NCBI GenBank assembly: GCA_006937955.1
Contig: SSNP01000001.1
Span: forward strand, 11,739,340 to 11,803,339
From: Pachypanchax playfairii
Lineage: Eukaryota; Chordata; Actinopteri; Cyprinodontiformes; Aplocheilidae
Reading direction: 5' to 3'
DNA length: 64,000 nt
Both the position numbers and the translations under genes were made by a program. The notes below the pieces were generated by a model that saw only the letters and a list, made by a program, of their open reading frames with translations, was not told where the DNA came from and did no database searches. Each line of letters opens with the position of its first letter. Within the stretch, counting starts at the first letter, position 1. This document shows positions 10,703 to 21,499 of this stretch, one piece after another.

Positions 10703-13170
10703 TAAGTGATGGGGCAAGTCTGACCGTCAGGGGGAGCTGGTTCCATAAGCTAGGGGCGCAAACTGAGAATGCCCTCTCACTGCGGGCCTTATAGCGGGCT
10801 GGACGAACCTGCAGCAAGTGCTGCTCAGAGGACCTCAGGGAACGCTTCGGGACATAGGGACAGAGAAGCTGCGCCAAGTAGGGTGGCCCTATCGCATGCA
10901 AAGATTTAAAAGCAAATAAAAGAATCTTACATTTTATCTGATAGCGGATTGGCAGCCAGTGCAGATTAGCCAGTACGGGGGTGATATGTTGCTTCAAAGT
11001 AGTCCCAGTTAAAAATCGTGCAGCAGCATTTTGTACTAACTGGAGATGAACTATTACGGATGAAGGAGTACCATATAACAGAGAGTTGGCATAATCAAGA
11101 CGTGATGTCACAAACGCATGGATGACTGAGTGAAGATCTTTTCTCCTCAGAATGTGTTTTAACTTGGTCAGCTTACGGAGGTGGAAAAAACAGGATCTAA
11201 CAACCTGATTAATCTGGACATCAAATCTGAGGTCAGAGTCAAAGATGACCCCCAGATTTTTGGTGTTCGGTTTCAGTTGAGCCGACAAGCAGGAGGGCAG
11301 AGTCGGGACTACAGCAGCAGGAGAACAAGGGGAAAACAGTACTGCTTCCATTTTGACTCGTTTAAGTGGAGAAAATTAGCTGAGAGCCAAGTCTTAATCT
11401 CAGCCATACAATCAGAAAGGGGTTGCACTGGGTCAGTTGATTTTAGGGCCACATATAACTGGCAGTCATCGGCATAAAGGTGGTAATTCACCTGAAATTT
11501 CTTTAAAATGCCAGCCAGTGGTAAAAGATACAAGTTAAAAAGAAGTGGACCCAAAATTGAACCTTGGGGAACTCCACAGGTAAGAGGAGACACAGCAGAG
11601 GCACAATTTCCTAATGCAACATTAAAACTTCTGGCCTGAAAGTACGAGCGAAACCACTGGAGAGCTGATCCTCGGATGCCAACTAAGGACTTCAAGCGTT
11701 GCAGCAGAATAGCATGATCAACGGTATCAAAAGCGGCGGATAGATCCAGGAGGATCAGCAGGACATAAGAGCTGGCGTCAGAGAAGAGTAAAATATCATT
11801 AAAAACTCTAAGTAGTGCCGACTCTGTACTGCGAAGGGAGCGAAAACCGGACTGAAACAGGTCTAAGACATTAAAATGATCAAGATAGTCAGAGATCTGG
11901 CTAAAAACCACCTTCTCTAACAATTTGGACAAAAATGGGAGCTTGGAGATTACGGAAATTACTTATGTCACTAGCGTCCAGGCCCGACTTTTTCAGGACA
12001 GGCTGGACAACTGCATGTTTAAAAACCTGGGGAATGCTACCCATCATCAAGGATGCATTTATTATCTCAAGGATCGATTAAGTCACCACAGGAAAAACTT
12101 CCTTTAGGAGCCGAGGGGGAATAAAGTCATTAGGTGAACCCGAAGGCCTCATGCCAGCCACTATAGTTAAAAGAAGGGGAAGGGAAATCAGAGAAAAACA
12201 CTCAAAGAAATGAGAGGGAGGAAAAGGAGGCAGCAATATCTGGGAGCTGGGCAGGATTTGAGCACGTATACTGGAGACTTTAGAGCAGAAATTATGTAAA
12301 AATTGGTTACAGAGCTCATCAGAGGGATTAGCAAGAGGGACATTAGGTGACAGGAGAGTGTTGATAGTAGAAAAAAAAACCCGCTGGTTACCAGAGTGTT
12401 GGTCAACAATAGCAGAATAAAATTCAGAGCGGGCCATCCTAACCGACCGCTGATATCGCCTCCAGGCATCTTTAAGCAGCAAAAAGGAAGTCAGAGTTTT
12501 TTCTTTTTTCCATCGTCTTTCATATTTTCTACTTTCACTTCTAATAGCACGAGTGTGCTGGTTTAACCAAGGGTCAGGTTGATGGCAAGAACACCGGGAT
12601 CCTTGATGAAGTGGTGCTATCGCGTCTAACACTGATAAACCTGAGGACTGGAAGTTAGATAGGAGAACCTCAGGATCAGAGGAGCTGCCAGGGGGTGATA
12701 AAAGATCCGGCAAACATAATGCAAGCTGAGGTGCTGTGGATGGAGAAATGCGACGGGTACGGCACACCTCCACCTGTTTAGGTGAGGTACACCGAGACAC
12801 ATCCACAGAGAATAAAACAGGACAATGATCGAATAAACAAAAAACATCAGTCCGCACATTAGTTACAGCTATACCATGAGACAGCACCAAGTCCAAAATG
12901 TGCAATCCACCATGAGTGGGGAAGTCCACTAGCTGGGTCAATCCAAGAGAGTCAATTAGGTTACAAAAGTCAGCAACAAGCGGTTTCCCAGGACAACAGA
13001 TGTGAATATTAAAATCACCCAGTATGAGGAGCCGATCATACTTTAGGATGACATCAGCAAGACAGTCTGATAGCTGGGAAATAAAAACAGAGTTTTGCTT
13101 TGGAGGACGATTCAGCAATACACAGAGGATCGGGGAGGAAGACCCAAGTTCAAACGCTGACAAAATGTCA

Positions 13171-13429
13171 CCTCACTTCCTCTTTTCAACTGATCTTGGT
13201 TAAACGTCAACTGTTTACTGGTTTCAGCTCAAGTGTTCCTTTTACTTTACATACACAGAGATCTTGTTGATAAACACCTGCTGTTAGACTGTCAGCAGCC
13301 TGATTCTGTTTTATCTAGACAGCTGTGTACTCATCTGTCTGTCTGTCTGTTCATATGTCTCTCTGTTTATTGGTCTGTTTTACATTATCTTTTGACTGTA
13401 TAACCTTCTGCATTTATCTGTCAGATTTA
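13171..13429. other. Short spacer with pyrimidine-rich repeat
   Basis: No gene is seen. The last about 110 bp, TCTGTCTG-rich and ending in TGTATAACCTTCTGCAT, resemble the flank of the gypsy LTR at 6115-6229. The Tc1 family A element is inserted at a TA directly after it. Confidence 0.4.
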
Positions 13430-15036
13430 CAGTGGCTTGCAAAAGTATTCGGCCCCCTTGAACTTTTCCACATTTTGTCACATTACGGCCACAAATATGA
13501 ATCAATTGTATTGGAATTCCACGTGAAAGACCAATGCAAAGTGGTGTACACGTTAGTAGTGGAACGAAAATCATACATGATTCCAAACATTTTTTTTAAA
13601 TAAATAGCTGAAAAGTGGTGTGTGCGTAATTATTCAGCCCCCTTTGGTCTGAGTGCAGTCAGTTGCCCATAGACATTGCCTGATGAGTGCTAATGACTAA
13701 ATAGAGTGCACCTGTGTGTAATCTAATGTCAGTACAAATACAGCTGCCCTGTGACGGCCTCAGAGGTTGTCTAAGAGAATGTTGGGAGCAACACCACCAT
13801 GAAATCCAAAGAACACACCAGACAGGTCAGGGATAAAGTTATTGAGAAAATTAAATCAGGCTTAGGCTACAAAAAGATTTCCCAAGTCTTGAACATCCCA
13901 CGGAGCACTGTTCAAGCGATCATTCAGAAATGGAAGGAGTATGGCACAACTGTGAAACCCACCAAGACAAGGCCGTCCACCTAAACTCACAGGCCGAACA
14001 AGGAGAGCGCTGATCAGAAATACAGCCAAGAGGCCCATGGTGACTCTGGACGAGCTGCAGAGATCTACAGCTCAGGTGGGGGAATCTGTCCATAAGACAA
14101 CTATTAGTTGTGCACTGCACAAAGTTGGCCTTTATGGAAGAGTGGCAAGAAGAAAGCCATTGTTAAAAGAAAACCACAAGAAGTCCCGTTTGCAGTTTGC
14201 CACAAGCCATGTGGGGGACACAGCAAATATGTGGAAGAAGGTGCTCTGGTCAGACAAGACCAAAATTGAACTTTTTGGCCAAAATGCAAAACACTATGTG
14301 TGGCAAAAAACTAACACTGCACATCACTCTGAACACACCATCCCCACTGTCAAATATGGTGGAGGCAGCATTATGCTCTGGGGGTGCTTCTCTTCAGCAG
14401 GGACAGGGAAGCTAGTCAGAGTTGATGGGAAGATGGATGGAGCCAAATACAGGGCAATCTTGGAAAAAAACCTCTTGGAGTCTGCAAAAGACTTGAGACT
14501 GGGGTGGAGGTTCACCTTCCAGCAGGACAACAACCCTAAACATAAAGCCAGGGCAACAATGGAATGGTTTAAAACAAAACATATCCATGTGTTAGAATGG
14601 CCCAGTCAAAGTCCAGATCTAAATCCAATCGAGAATCTGTGGCAAGATCTGAAAACTGCTGTTCACAAACGCTGTCCATCTAATCTGACTGAGCTGGAGC
14701 TGTTTTGCAAAGAAGAATGGGCAAGAATTTCAGTCTCTAGATGTGCAAAGCTGGTAGAGGCATACCCTAAAAGACTGGAAGCTGTAATTGCAGCAAAATG
14801 TGGTTCTATAAAGTATTGACTCAGGGGGCTGAATAATTACACACACCCCACTTTTCAGTTATGTATTTGTAAAAAATGCTTGGAATCATGTATGATTTTC
14901 ATTACACTTCTCACGTGTACACCACTTTGTATTGGTCTTTCACGTGGAATTCCAATAAAATTGATTCATGTTTGTGGCTGTAATGTGACAAAATGTGGAA
15001 AAGTTTAAGGGGGTCGAATATTTTTGCAAGCCACTG
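13430..15036 (+). mobile_element. Tc1/mariner transposon, family A
   Basis: The ends CAGTGGCTTGCAAAAGTATT (13430) and its inverse (15036) are flanked by TA dinucleotides. Inverted ends extend for about 190 bp, through the segments with CACATTTTGTCACATTACGG and TTCCACGTGAAAGACCAA, with scattered mismatches. The element is 1607 bp, normal for fish Tc1. The transposase between is frameshifted. Confidence 0.93.
13799..14819 (+). pseudogene. Tc1 family A transposase, single frameshift
   Basis: Tc1 transposases excise and reinsert their element by DDE chemistry. The start is MKSKEHTRQVRDK (13799). A paired-like helix-turn-helix (YKKISQVLNIPRSTVQAII) follows, then a one-base shift near 13968 just before the GRPPKL hook. 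After the shift the frame stays open to the stop at 14819. Catalytic residues are visible: the first Asp in LWSDKTKIELFG, the second in FQQDNNPKHKAR, and the third acidic residue, Glu, in PDLNPIENLW. One indel therefore separates this copy from an intact gene. Confidence 0.9.
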
Positions 15037-15064
15037 TAAATAATGGCAATTTCTGATAGCATTT

Positions 15065-16262
15065 CTCTTCTACTTGGAAACTCGACCTTGAGATATTGAT
15101 ATACGTACCTTCAACTTTAAAAAGTATTTAAGTTTGTGAATCCTTTTTAACTCCATTAAAATACATTCAAATCTTTCAACATTTTCAACTCTTTCAACTT
15201 TTTTAACTACTTCAGCTCTCTTCAACTTAGAGATTCCACCTTTAGATATTGATATACATTCTACTTTAAAATGTATTTAAGTTTGTGAACCCTTCTTAGC
15301 TCCATTGAAATACATTCAAATCCTATAACTTTTTAACTTTTCCAACTACTTCAATACTCTTCAACTTGGAGATTCCACCTTTAGATATTGATACATATTT
15401 TACTTTAAAAAGTATTTAAGTTTGTGAACCCTTCTTAGCTCATTGAAACACATTCAAATCTTTCAACTTTTTTAACTACTTCAGCTCTCAACTTGGAAAC
15501 TCCACCTTTAGATATTGATATACCTTCAACTTTAAAAGTATTTAAGTTTGTGAACCCTTTTAAGCTCCATTAAAATACATTCAACTCTTTCAACTTTTTT
15601 GACTACTTCAGCTCTCTTCAGCATGGAAACTTGTCCTTTATCTATCGATAAACCTTCAACTGTAAAAAAGTATTTAAGTCTGTGTAAGAAAAATATGTAT
15701 TTGCATTTATTCTCATCATGATTTTATTATTATTTACTCTAACATGTAAATATTTAAGTGTTATATCTCTTAGTGCAAGACAGCTATGAACAATGATTCT
15801 TTCTCATGATAGAATTAGAAATGTATTCTTTGATCTGTAGAAACTTTTGCTCCAAAATCTATGTGCCTCTACAAGGGAGTCTTGCTTCAAGATAAGAGTC
15901 AACGTCATAAATTCTGATCTGCATGTGTGCTGCTCTGGGACTAAGAAAAGCTATGGTGGGAGAATCAACACGTAACTTTGTTATCTATCAGAGAAGAGAC
16001 TTCCCTATAAAGTTTCCAATTTGTTAATGTCTTATTCAGTGACTAAACGCTGTAAGACTAGCTTCATTCACTCCTTGCTGCAAGTAAACTAAAAAAAACT
16101 TATATCCCTTGTCTGAGGGTTTAAACTGTGTTTTGGTGTTGAGGAATATTTCCCTGACAGTTTGTGAACCCTTTTTAGCTCTACTGAAATACATTCAAAT
16201 CTTTCAACTTTTCCAACTGCTTTAGCTCTCTTCAACTTAGAAACTCCATGTAAATTTTTCAG
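15065..16262. repeat. Degenerate tandem array, about 126-149-bp units, interrupted by a solo LTR
   Basis: The phrase GTATTTAAGTTTGTGAA recurs at 15124, 15273, 15412 and 15538, with a variant at 15670, at spacings of 149, 139, 126 and 132 bp. Each copy is followed by ACATTCAAATCTTTCAAC and by a segment with TTAGATATTGATATA. A last partial unit continues at 16160-16262, beyond the LTR at 15683-16159. Units differ by substitutions and small indels, so the array is old. Confidence 0.8.
15683..16159. mobile_element. Putative solo LTR with 5-bp target duplication
   Basis: A 477-bp insertion in the tandem array begins TGTAAGAAAAAT and ends CCCTGACA, with TG...CA termini. It is flanked by GTCTG (15678-15682) and GTTTG (16160-16164), a 5-bp duplication with one mismatch. 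Removing it restores the array phrase AAGTTTGTGAACCC. No coding sequence is present, so a solo LTR left by recombination is the simplest reading. The family is not identified. Confidence 0.65.
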
Positions 16263-17017
16263 CTGCATTTAAGTCGTTTGTTGCAGCTCCCAACATTCAC
16301 ACTGCATTTCCGCAGAAAATGCAAGTCATCTAGTTTTTTTTTCTCCATTTTTTCCATTTCTAAGTGTAATAAAATGCTTTAACCCTCTGGTCTGTGTATG
16401 TTAATTCTTTATGTGCAGGTTGCATAGCAGTTGTAATATCTTTTTACTTTTCTTTCTCTCCTTTGTTGTACCTATTGACTTGTATTTTTTTTAAAAGTTA
16501 AATTTGTTACAAAAAAAAACAAAAAGTAACTGCCCGTTTTATGTGCAGCCTACGGTTGCAACAACCGGCGCACAATTGAAAGCAGATCACAAATAAGATT
16601 AAAAATATTTTGGTTATTTGACCATTTATAATGTGTATAATCCTAACTAACATTGTTTGGCTATTAGAGAAATGCTAAACCAATTCGGAATTGACAATCA
16701 TCATTTCATGCTTGTGTCATTTGTTGTCTCTGTATTTCACAAAGTACATCACAAAATTGACTACCCTGGAGTTACAGAGCGCTAGCAAAAAAGTTCTTTT
16801 TTCAAGGGTTTTGGAAAGAGAGAGACAAAGGGTTATTGTGGTGTTTAAGTTGAAGAGTTGAAATTGCATTTGGCTCTCTCTTATTTCAATAGTTACAGTA
16901 AAAAGAGATTTGTGAATAATGTGGATAACTATATATTTCTGCCTATTTAGATTTTATCAATATGTTTTAGCTCATAATATTTTTTGAAACGTTTCAAGAC
17001 AGAGAATTTTTTTTTTA

Positions 17018-17019
<2 letters not shown>
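16263..17019. other. No recognised feature
   Basis: AT-rich sequence with homopolymer runs and no open frame or terminal repeat that I can support. Confidence 0.35.

Positions 17020-17061
<42 letters not shown>
17020..17061. repeat. (CT)n-(TA)n microsatellite
   Basis: A run of CT dinucleotides passes directly into a TA run. The TA run supplies the TA target in which the next Tc1 element sits. Confidence 0.95.
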
Positions 17062-17093
17062 CACTCACCGGCCACTTTATTAGGTACACCATG

Positions 17094-17432
17094 CTAGTAA
17101 CGGGTTGGACCCCCTTTTGCCTTCAGAACTGCCTCAATTCTTCGTGGCAGAGATTCAACAAGGTGCTGGAAGCATTCCTCAGAGAGTTTGGTCCATATTG
17201 ACATGATGGCATCACACAGTTGGCGCAGATTTGTCGGCTGCACATCCATGATGCGAATCTCCCGTTCCACCACATCCCAAAGATGCTCTATTGGATTGAG
17301 ATCTGGTGACTGTGGAGGCCATTTGAGTACAGTGAACTCATTGTCATGTTCAAGAAACCAGTCCGAGATGATTCCAGCTTTATGACATGGCGCATTATCC
17401 TGCTGAAAGTAGCCATCAGAAGTTGGGTACAT
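17094..17432 (-). pseudogene. Inverted partial copy of Tc1 family B transposase C-terminus
   Basis: A minus-strand frame of 112 codons repeats the end of the neighbouring transposase, from MYPTSDGYFQQDN to the stop. It differs at one residue noticed (GPTRY against GPTHY). It carries the second Asp and the Glu of the active site but lacks the DNA-binding half. It is part of the duplicated end, not an independent gene. Confidence 0.9.
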
Positions 17433-17490
17433 TGTGGTGGCATGTACACATGGTCAAGACAATCTCCTGCAGTTCAAACCGAGCATCAGT

Positions 17491-18531
17491 ATGGGGAAGA
17501 AAGGTGATTTGAGTGACTTTGAACGTGGCATGGTTGTTGGTGCCAGAATGGCTGGTCTGAGTATTTCAGAAACTGCTGATATACTGGGATTTTCACGCAC
17601 AACCATCTCTAGGGTTTACAGAGAATGGTCCGAAAAAGAAAAAATATCCAGTGAGCGGCAGTTCTGTGGGCGGAAATGCCTTGTTGATGCCAGAGGTCAG
17701 AGGAGAATGGCCAGACTGGTTGGAGCTGATAGAAAGGCAACAGTGACTCAAATAACCACTCGTTACAACCAAGGTAGGCAGAAGAGCATCTCTGAACGCA
17801 CAGTACGTCGAACTTTGAGGCAGATGGGCTACAGCAGCAGAAGACCACGCCGGGTGCCACTCCTTTCAGCTAAGAACAGGAAACTGAGGCTACAATTTGC
17901 ACAAGCTCATCGAAATTGGACAATAGAAGATTGGAAAAACGTTGCCTGGTCTGATGAGTCTCGATTTCTGCTGCGACATTCGGATGGTAGGGTCAGAATT
18001 TGGTGTCAACAACATGAAAGCATGGATCCATCCTGCCTTGTATCAACGGTTCAGGCTGGTGGTGGTGGTGTAATGGTGTGGGGAATATTTTCTTGGCACT
18101 CTTTGGGCCCCTTAGTACCAACTGAGCATCGTTACAACGCCACAGCCTACCTGAGTATTGTTGCTGACCATGTCCATCCCTTTATGACCACAATGTACCC
18201 GACTTCTGATGGCTACTTTCAGCAGGATAATGCGCCATGTCATAAAGCTGGAATCATCTCGGACTGGTTTCTTGAACATGACAATGAGTTCACTGTACTC
18301 AAATGGCCTCCACAGTCACCAGATCTCAATCCAATAGAGCATCTTTGGGATGTGGTGGAACGGGAGATTCGCATCATGGATGTGCAGCCGACAAATCTGC
18401 GCCAACTGTGTGATGCCATCATGTCAATATGGACCAAACTCTCTGAGGAATGCTTCCAGCACCTTGTTGAATCTCTGCCACGAAGAATTGAGGCAGTTCT
18501 GAAGGCAAAAGGGGGTCCAACCCATTACTAG
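17491..18531 (+). CDS. Tc1 family B transposase, intact frame
   Basis: This is a DDE transposase of 346 residues when started at MGKKGDLSDFERGMVVG. The open frame begins earlier at 17434, but the upstream part reads as untranslated end sequence. The N-terminal helix-turn-helix (ISETADILGFSRTTISRVY) and a second one ending SERTVRRTLRQMGY bind the terminal repeats. Catalytic positions: Asp in WSDESRFLLR, Asp in FQQDNAPCHKAG, Glu in PDLNPIEHLW. The Gly-rich box GGGGVMVWG is present. The frame ends GGPTHY with no stops or shifts. Whether the element can move depends on its rearranged ends. Length and motifs are normal for Tc1. Confidence 0.9.
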   Translation: MGKKGDLSDFERGMVVGARMAGLSISETADILGFSRTTISRVYREWSEKEKISSERQFCGRKCLVDARGQRRMARLVGADRKATVTQITTRYNQGRQKSISERTVRRTLRQMGYSSRRPRRVPLLSAKNRKLRLQFAQAHRNWTIEDWKNVAWSDESRFLLRHSDGRVRIWCQQHESMDPSCLVSTVQAGGGGVMVWGIFSWHSLGPLVPTEHRYNATAYLSIVADHVHPFMTTMYPTSDGYFQQDNAPCHKAGIISDWFLEHDNEFTVLKWPPQSPDLNPIEHLWDVVEREIRIMDVQPTNLRQLCDAIMSIWTKLSEECFQHLVESLPRRIEAVLKAKGGPTHY

Positions 18532-18555
18532 CATGGTGTACCTAATAAAGTGGCC

Positions 18556-19164
18556 AAGATGACACCCATCCTTCCAATGAGATCCTTACCACATCAGTAT
18601 GTGATGTAGACCCCACAAGCTTTTTAGTCCGAGTGCTGCCAGATAAGGTTACATACCTTCCATTCTTTTTCCGAATTTGTTGATACTTGAGGTGACTGCC
18701 AGATCCAATCAGCAGGTTCCCACAATCAGTAATCCAAATATATCCGTCCTCCACCAACAGAGCGTGGGTCGAGTCCGAGCATGGTGGCTCCCCTTTTACG
18801 AGCCTCATTTGGAGTAAAAAAGTTTTCCAATGTGTAAGTGACCACGATACCAGATCCATAATTTCATATTTGAGGAATTTGCGGGTGGGAGACTCAGAGA
18901 TGCACAAAAGGCAGGGAAAAAAGGGGGGGGGAGCGGGACCAGAACAGAAAGCATGTGCCCTCACCGATCAGCAAAAATAAAAAAAATTAAAAACGTGCAT
19001 TTTGTAAGTCAACGGTCCACCATGTTTGCTACTGAACAGCTGCACTAACTTTTTGTAGGCGTGGTCTCAACTGCGCAAGCTGATGAATACTAATGAGCAA
19101 AACTAGTGTGACGTCACACTGATAGGATTTTCAAACTCGGCTGAATCTCCAACTGCCTCACACT
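18556..19164. other. Unassigned sequence with one minus-strand open frame
   Basis: A 140-codon minus-strand frame (18964-18542) includes the family B end. Its middle, with YIWITDCGNLLIGSGSHLKYQ, does not match any family I recognise. The stretch contains acceptor-like and donor-like bases but no convincing exon. It could be a fragment of a mobile element. Confidence 0.25.
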
Positions 19165-20040
19165 TTAAACGTCCTATATCATGCAAAATCAACTTTTTGG
19201 AGCGTTTAACCATGTTGTAATGCTATTTCCTTATTAAAAAAAAACCTGAATGGTTTTCAGCTTAATTCATGATTTCTCAGTATTCCTCCAGAATCCTGCA
19301 CTCTAAGCAGCTGCTACACCCTCTCCTGATAAACAACTGACTCTTTGTGATGCAAAGCTGTCAAACCTAGAGGTGCATGATGTGTTTGCGCTGCCCCTGC
19401 ATACACATGCCTCCTTTTTCATAGGTGCGAGCTGCGAGAGTCTCAAGCAAGACACTAAACACCGCCATTTAGTAGCATTATATTTTCTAAAAATGTCTTG
19501 GCGAAAATGTGCATTTGGCTGCGAGAGTTACAGGACTTTATTCACCATTCCTAAGAAACAGCCCTATCAGCAGAAATGTTGGGAGTTACTCTCCAGAATC
19601 GCATGTCTAACCAGCTACAGCCTGTTTGCATGTGACCATCATTTCATTGGCTGCTTCCCAAACTTTGGCCAATACCAAAGTGGACTGTCAGAGAGATAAA
19701 CTCTTGCAGCTGGCACAATTCCAATAATAAAGATGCCTTATGAAGTGGTCAGAGCAGTAAGTACATCAAAACGCTAGCTACATGCTAATAATAATGTGTG
19801 TTAGCCATTTTTGAAGCTTTCACTTCAAATTCACTGTCGGACTCCAGGTCAGGATGGTAAGGCTCCAAACTGCACTCCTCCATCATAACTGAATTGTTTA
19901 CAAAGTTTTCGGGGTGCGCCTGTTGCCCACGCTGCTTCGCTGCAGCTATGCCGGGGCTCAAGGCTACATTATGAAATGGGGGGCACTCACGTCTTACTTC
20001 CAGGTCAAAGAATAACTTCAAGGTATTAGTTACATTTCAG
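19165..20040 (+). mobile_element. Kolobok-like element fragment with THAP ORF (diverged)
   Basis: The start (TATATCATGCAAAATCAACTT, then CATGTTGTAATGC and CCTTATTAAAA) is related to the start of the TTAA-flanked element at 39452. Both are followed by a THAP-like ORF. No matching right terminus was found, so the ends are not defined and the right boundary is approximate. Confidence 0.45.
19493..19699 (+). CDS. THAP-domain-like short ORF
   Basis: A 68-residue frame starts MSWRKCAFGCESYRTLF. It has C-x3-C (KCAFGC) and, about 40 residues on, C-x2-H (CDHHF), the C2CH zinc ligands of THAP DNA-binding domains. An IPKK segment lies where THAP has FPK. The overall plan matches the ORF at 39950-40165 (CIFGC, LPK, CARH). 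THAP domains are found in P-element and Kolobok transposases and in host regulators. No transposase core follows, so this is probably the leftover DNA-binding exon of a transposon. Confidence 0.5.
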   Translation: MSWRKCAFGCESYRTLFTIPKKQPYQQKCWELLSRIACLTSYSLFACDHHFIGCFPNFGQYQSGLSER

Positions 20041-21188
20041 GACAAATGAATACTATATATGTGTTTGCCTATCCCAGACATTGAAAGCTGTTAAATAGCA
20101 ACAACTTTTTTGCTGATGAACTATATAAATAAGTTTCTAATAGTACTGTCTACATTTTCTATTTTAGAACATTTTATTAAAACTATACATTTTCTGCTAA
20201 AAAATCTTTAAAACATTACACTGCACTTGAATTCAAATCGAGCATTGCTATTAGCTGAGCCCTTATTTTAGATATTAGTGACATCAGCATCCTGCTGCCA
20301 TGGAGTATAAAGGAAGCTCATTCTTGGCCACACCTTCATAGCATGGTGGAGTTTGAATAGCAAGTGTTTATTACAGAGTTCATTTTTAGTGCAATGTTTG
20401 TGATTGTGTGAAAATTTTTTTTGCACATTTTGCATATTATTTGATGATTAATGACTTTCTCGTCATGCTAGGATACTTTGATTTATACCTTGGGCACCTC
20501 TCTATAACAAGCATTTTCTGTTGCAGACAATGAGGTACAGCGGCCGTGTGCAGATGCACCTGTTAAGGCAGGCTACAGTGACATTTTGCTTTAGCTTTGG
20601 CTAACAACAATGTACCACTCAGAGATGGGACCCCTTTTATGCCATGCTGCTGCTGCAGGCTCAAAATAACACAGATCAGGGCTGCTTGCCTCCTCCACAG
20701 AAGCAGCTGCCTCCATTTTTCTCTGTTCATTTCTGGCTGTCTGTGTGAGATATGGCCTGAATTTGACAACTGAACAGACGCCGCCCCTTTCTGTGGGCTG
20801 CAGTCAGGTCTACTTGATATGTCTGACTGCAACATGTCAATCACAGCCCCAACCCCCACCCCCGCTTGTGTGCTGGTTTGCCAGGCAACGCCTCCTTTTG
20901 AGCCATTTTTTTAAAAACAGGAAGTGTGGACAGAGGTTATATCCTGGAGGGGGTGAGTTATGCTTTAAGATATTAACACTGTAATATTGTCGTAAACCAT
21001 TCTTCACACAAGCCAGAATGATTTAGCATACCAAAAACTGAATGCTGTGTTGGCACTACAGTAACACCACAGCTTCTAAATATCTAAAAAGACTTGAGAC
21101 GTTTTTGCTGCTCATCACTAACATCCATGTAAAAGTAACTGTGTTCATGTGGACAGGAACCAACAGCAACCAGATGTGGCATAAATAC
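20041..21188. other. No recognised gene; part of an eps15l1 intron
   Basis: Positions 20740-20970 look like the end of a dispersed non-coding repeat (GTGAGTTATGCTTTAAG). Open frames here are short and unmatched. I looked for the next EH2 exon on the minus strand and found none. Confidence 0.35.
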
Positions 21189-21314
21189 CTTCCCAAGAAC
21201 ATCCAGAGGCAGCTTGGAGTTGATAAGAACCGGTCTGACCTTTTCTCCTGACAGCAGGCCGTTGACTGGAGCCAGACTTTCAAAAATCCCATCAAATTTA
21301 TTCTTCTCCTCAGG
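21189..21314 (-). CDS. eps15l1: EPS15-like 1, exon 7 (start of EH domain 2)
   Basis: A minus-strand exon of 126 nt (42 codons), preceded by an AG acceptor (cattgtag) and followed by GTATTT. It reads PEEKNKFDGIFESLAPVNG and then SGEKVRPVLINSKLPLDVLGK. This is the first helix and loop of the second EH domain of EPS15/EPS15L1, and it is closest to EPS15L1 as I recall that family. EH domains bind Asn-Pro-Phe motifs in endocytic partners at clathrin-coated pits. The frame joins exon 6 in phase 0. The exon that should follow (VWDL...) was not found. Confidence 0.88.
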
Positions 21315-21499
21315 CTACAATGGAAGGACAGAACATTACCACAGATTTCACTGAATAAAAATCCAACAAAATGACTCCTGAAACTTTACCAGTGTGGATG
21401 TTTGATCTGAATTTATATACTGTAAAATCCAAGAGTTAGTGTGTGTGCATTCTTATTTTTTCTACCCTACTGAGGAGCAGTTTTGATATATTTACCATT

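Larger units (their letters stand above)
9128..13170 (-). mobile_element. L2-like LINE, frameshifted, interrupted by a Harbinger element
   Basis: The minus strand carries most of an L2/CR1-group polyprotein. The endonuclease half is at 13163-12078 (LILGDFNIH, HILDLVLSHG, FDHCPVLFS). The RT is at 11932-11309 (LDLSAAFDTVDHA, CGVPQGSILGPLLF, YADD). The thumb and C-terminus are at about 11351-10703 (RLDYANSLL, LQLVQNAAARFLTG, SLWNQLPLTVRLAPSL). The last codons, SIFKIRLKIYFYS, lie at 9172-9130, on the far side of the Harbinger insertion. Frames change near 11345 and 12080. The 5' end is truncated within the endonuclease, so the copy is dead. Confidence 0.85.
17062..18555 (+). mobile_element. Tc1/mariner transposon, family B, with duplicated inverted right end
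   Basis: The left end starts CACTCACCGGCCACTTTATT after TA. Positions 17070-17438 are an inverted copy of 18187-18555, about 369 bp, and include the last 112 transposase codons and the 3' flank. The right end stops at GTGGCC and lacks the outer 8 bases (GGTGAGTG in this sense) present on the left. Fragment 56403-56450 shows what I take to be the authentic left end of this family, so in this copy the left end has been replaced by a copy of the right one. Confidence 0.85.

Noticed and set aside
18542..18964. 140-codon minus frame beside Tc1 family B
   Set aside because: No recognised motif, and it overlaps the Tc1 end; kept only as unassigned sequence. I also tested it as an EPS15L1 exon and found no match.
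20563..20859. 98-codon minus frame
   Set aside because: Low-complexity composition and repeat-like DNA; no domain visible.
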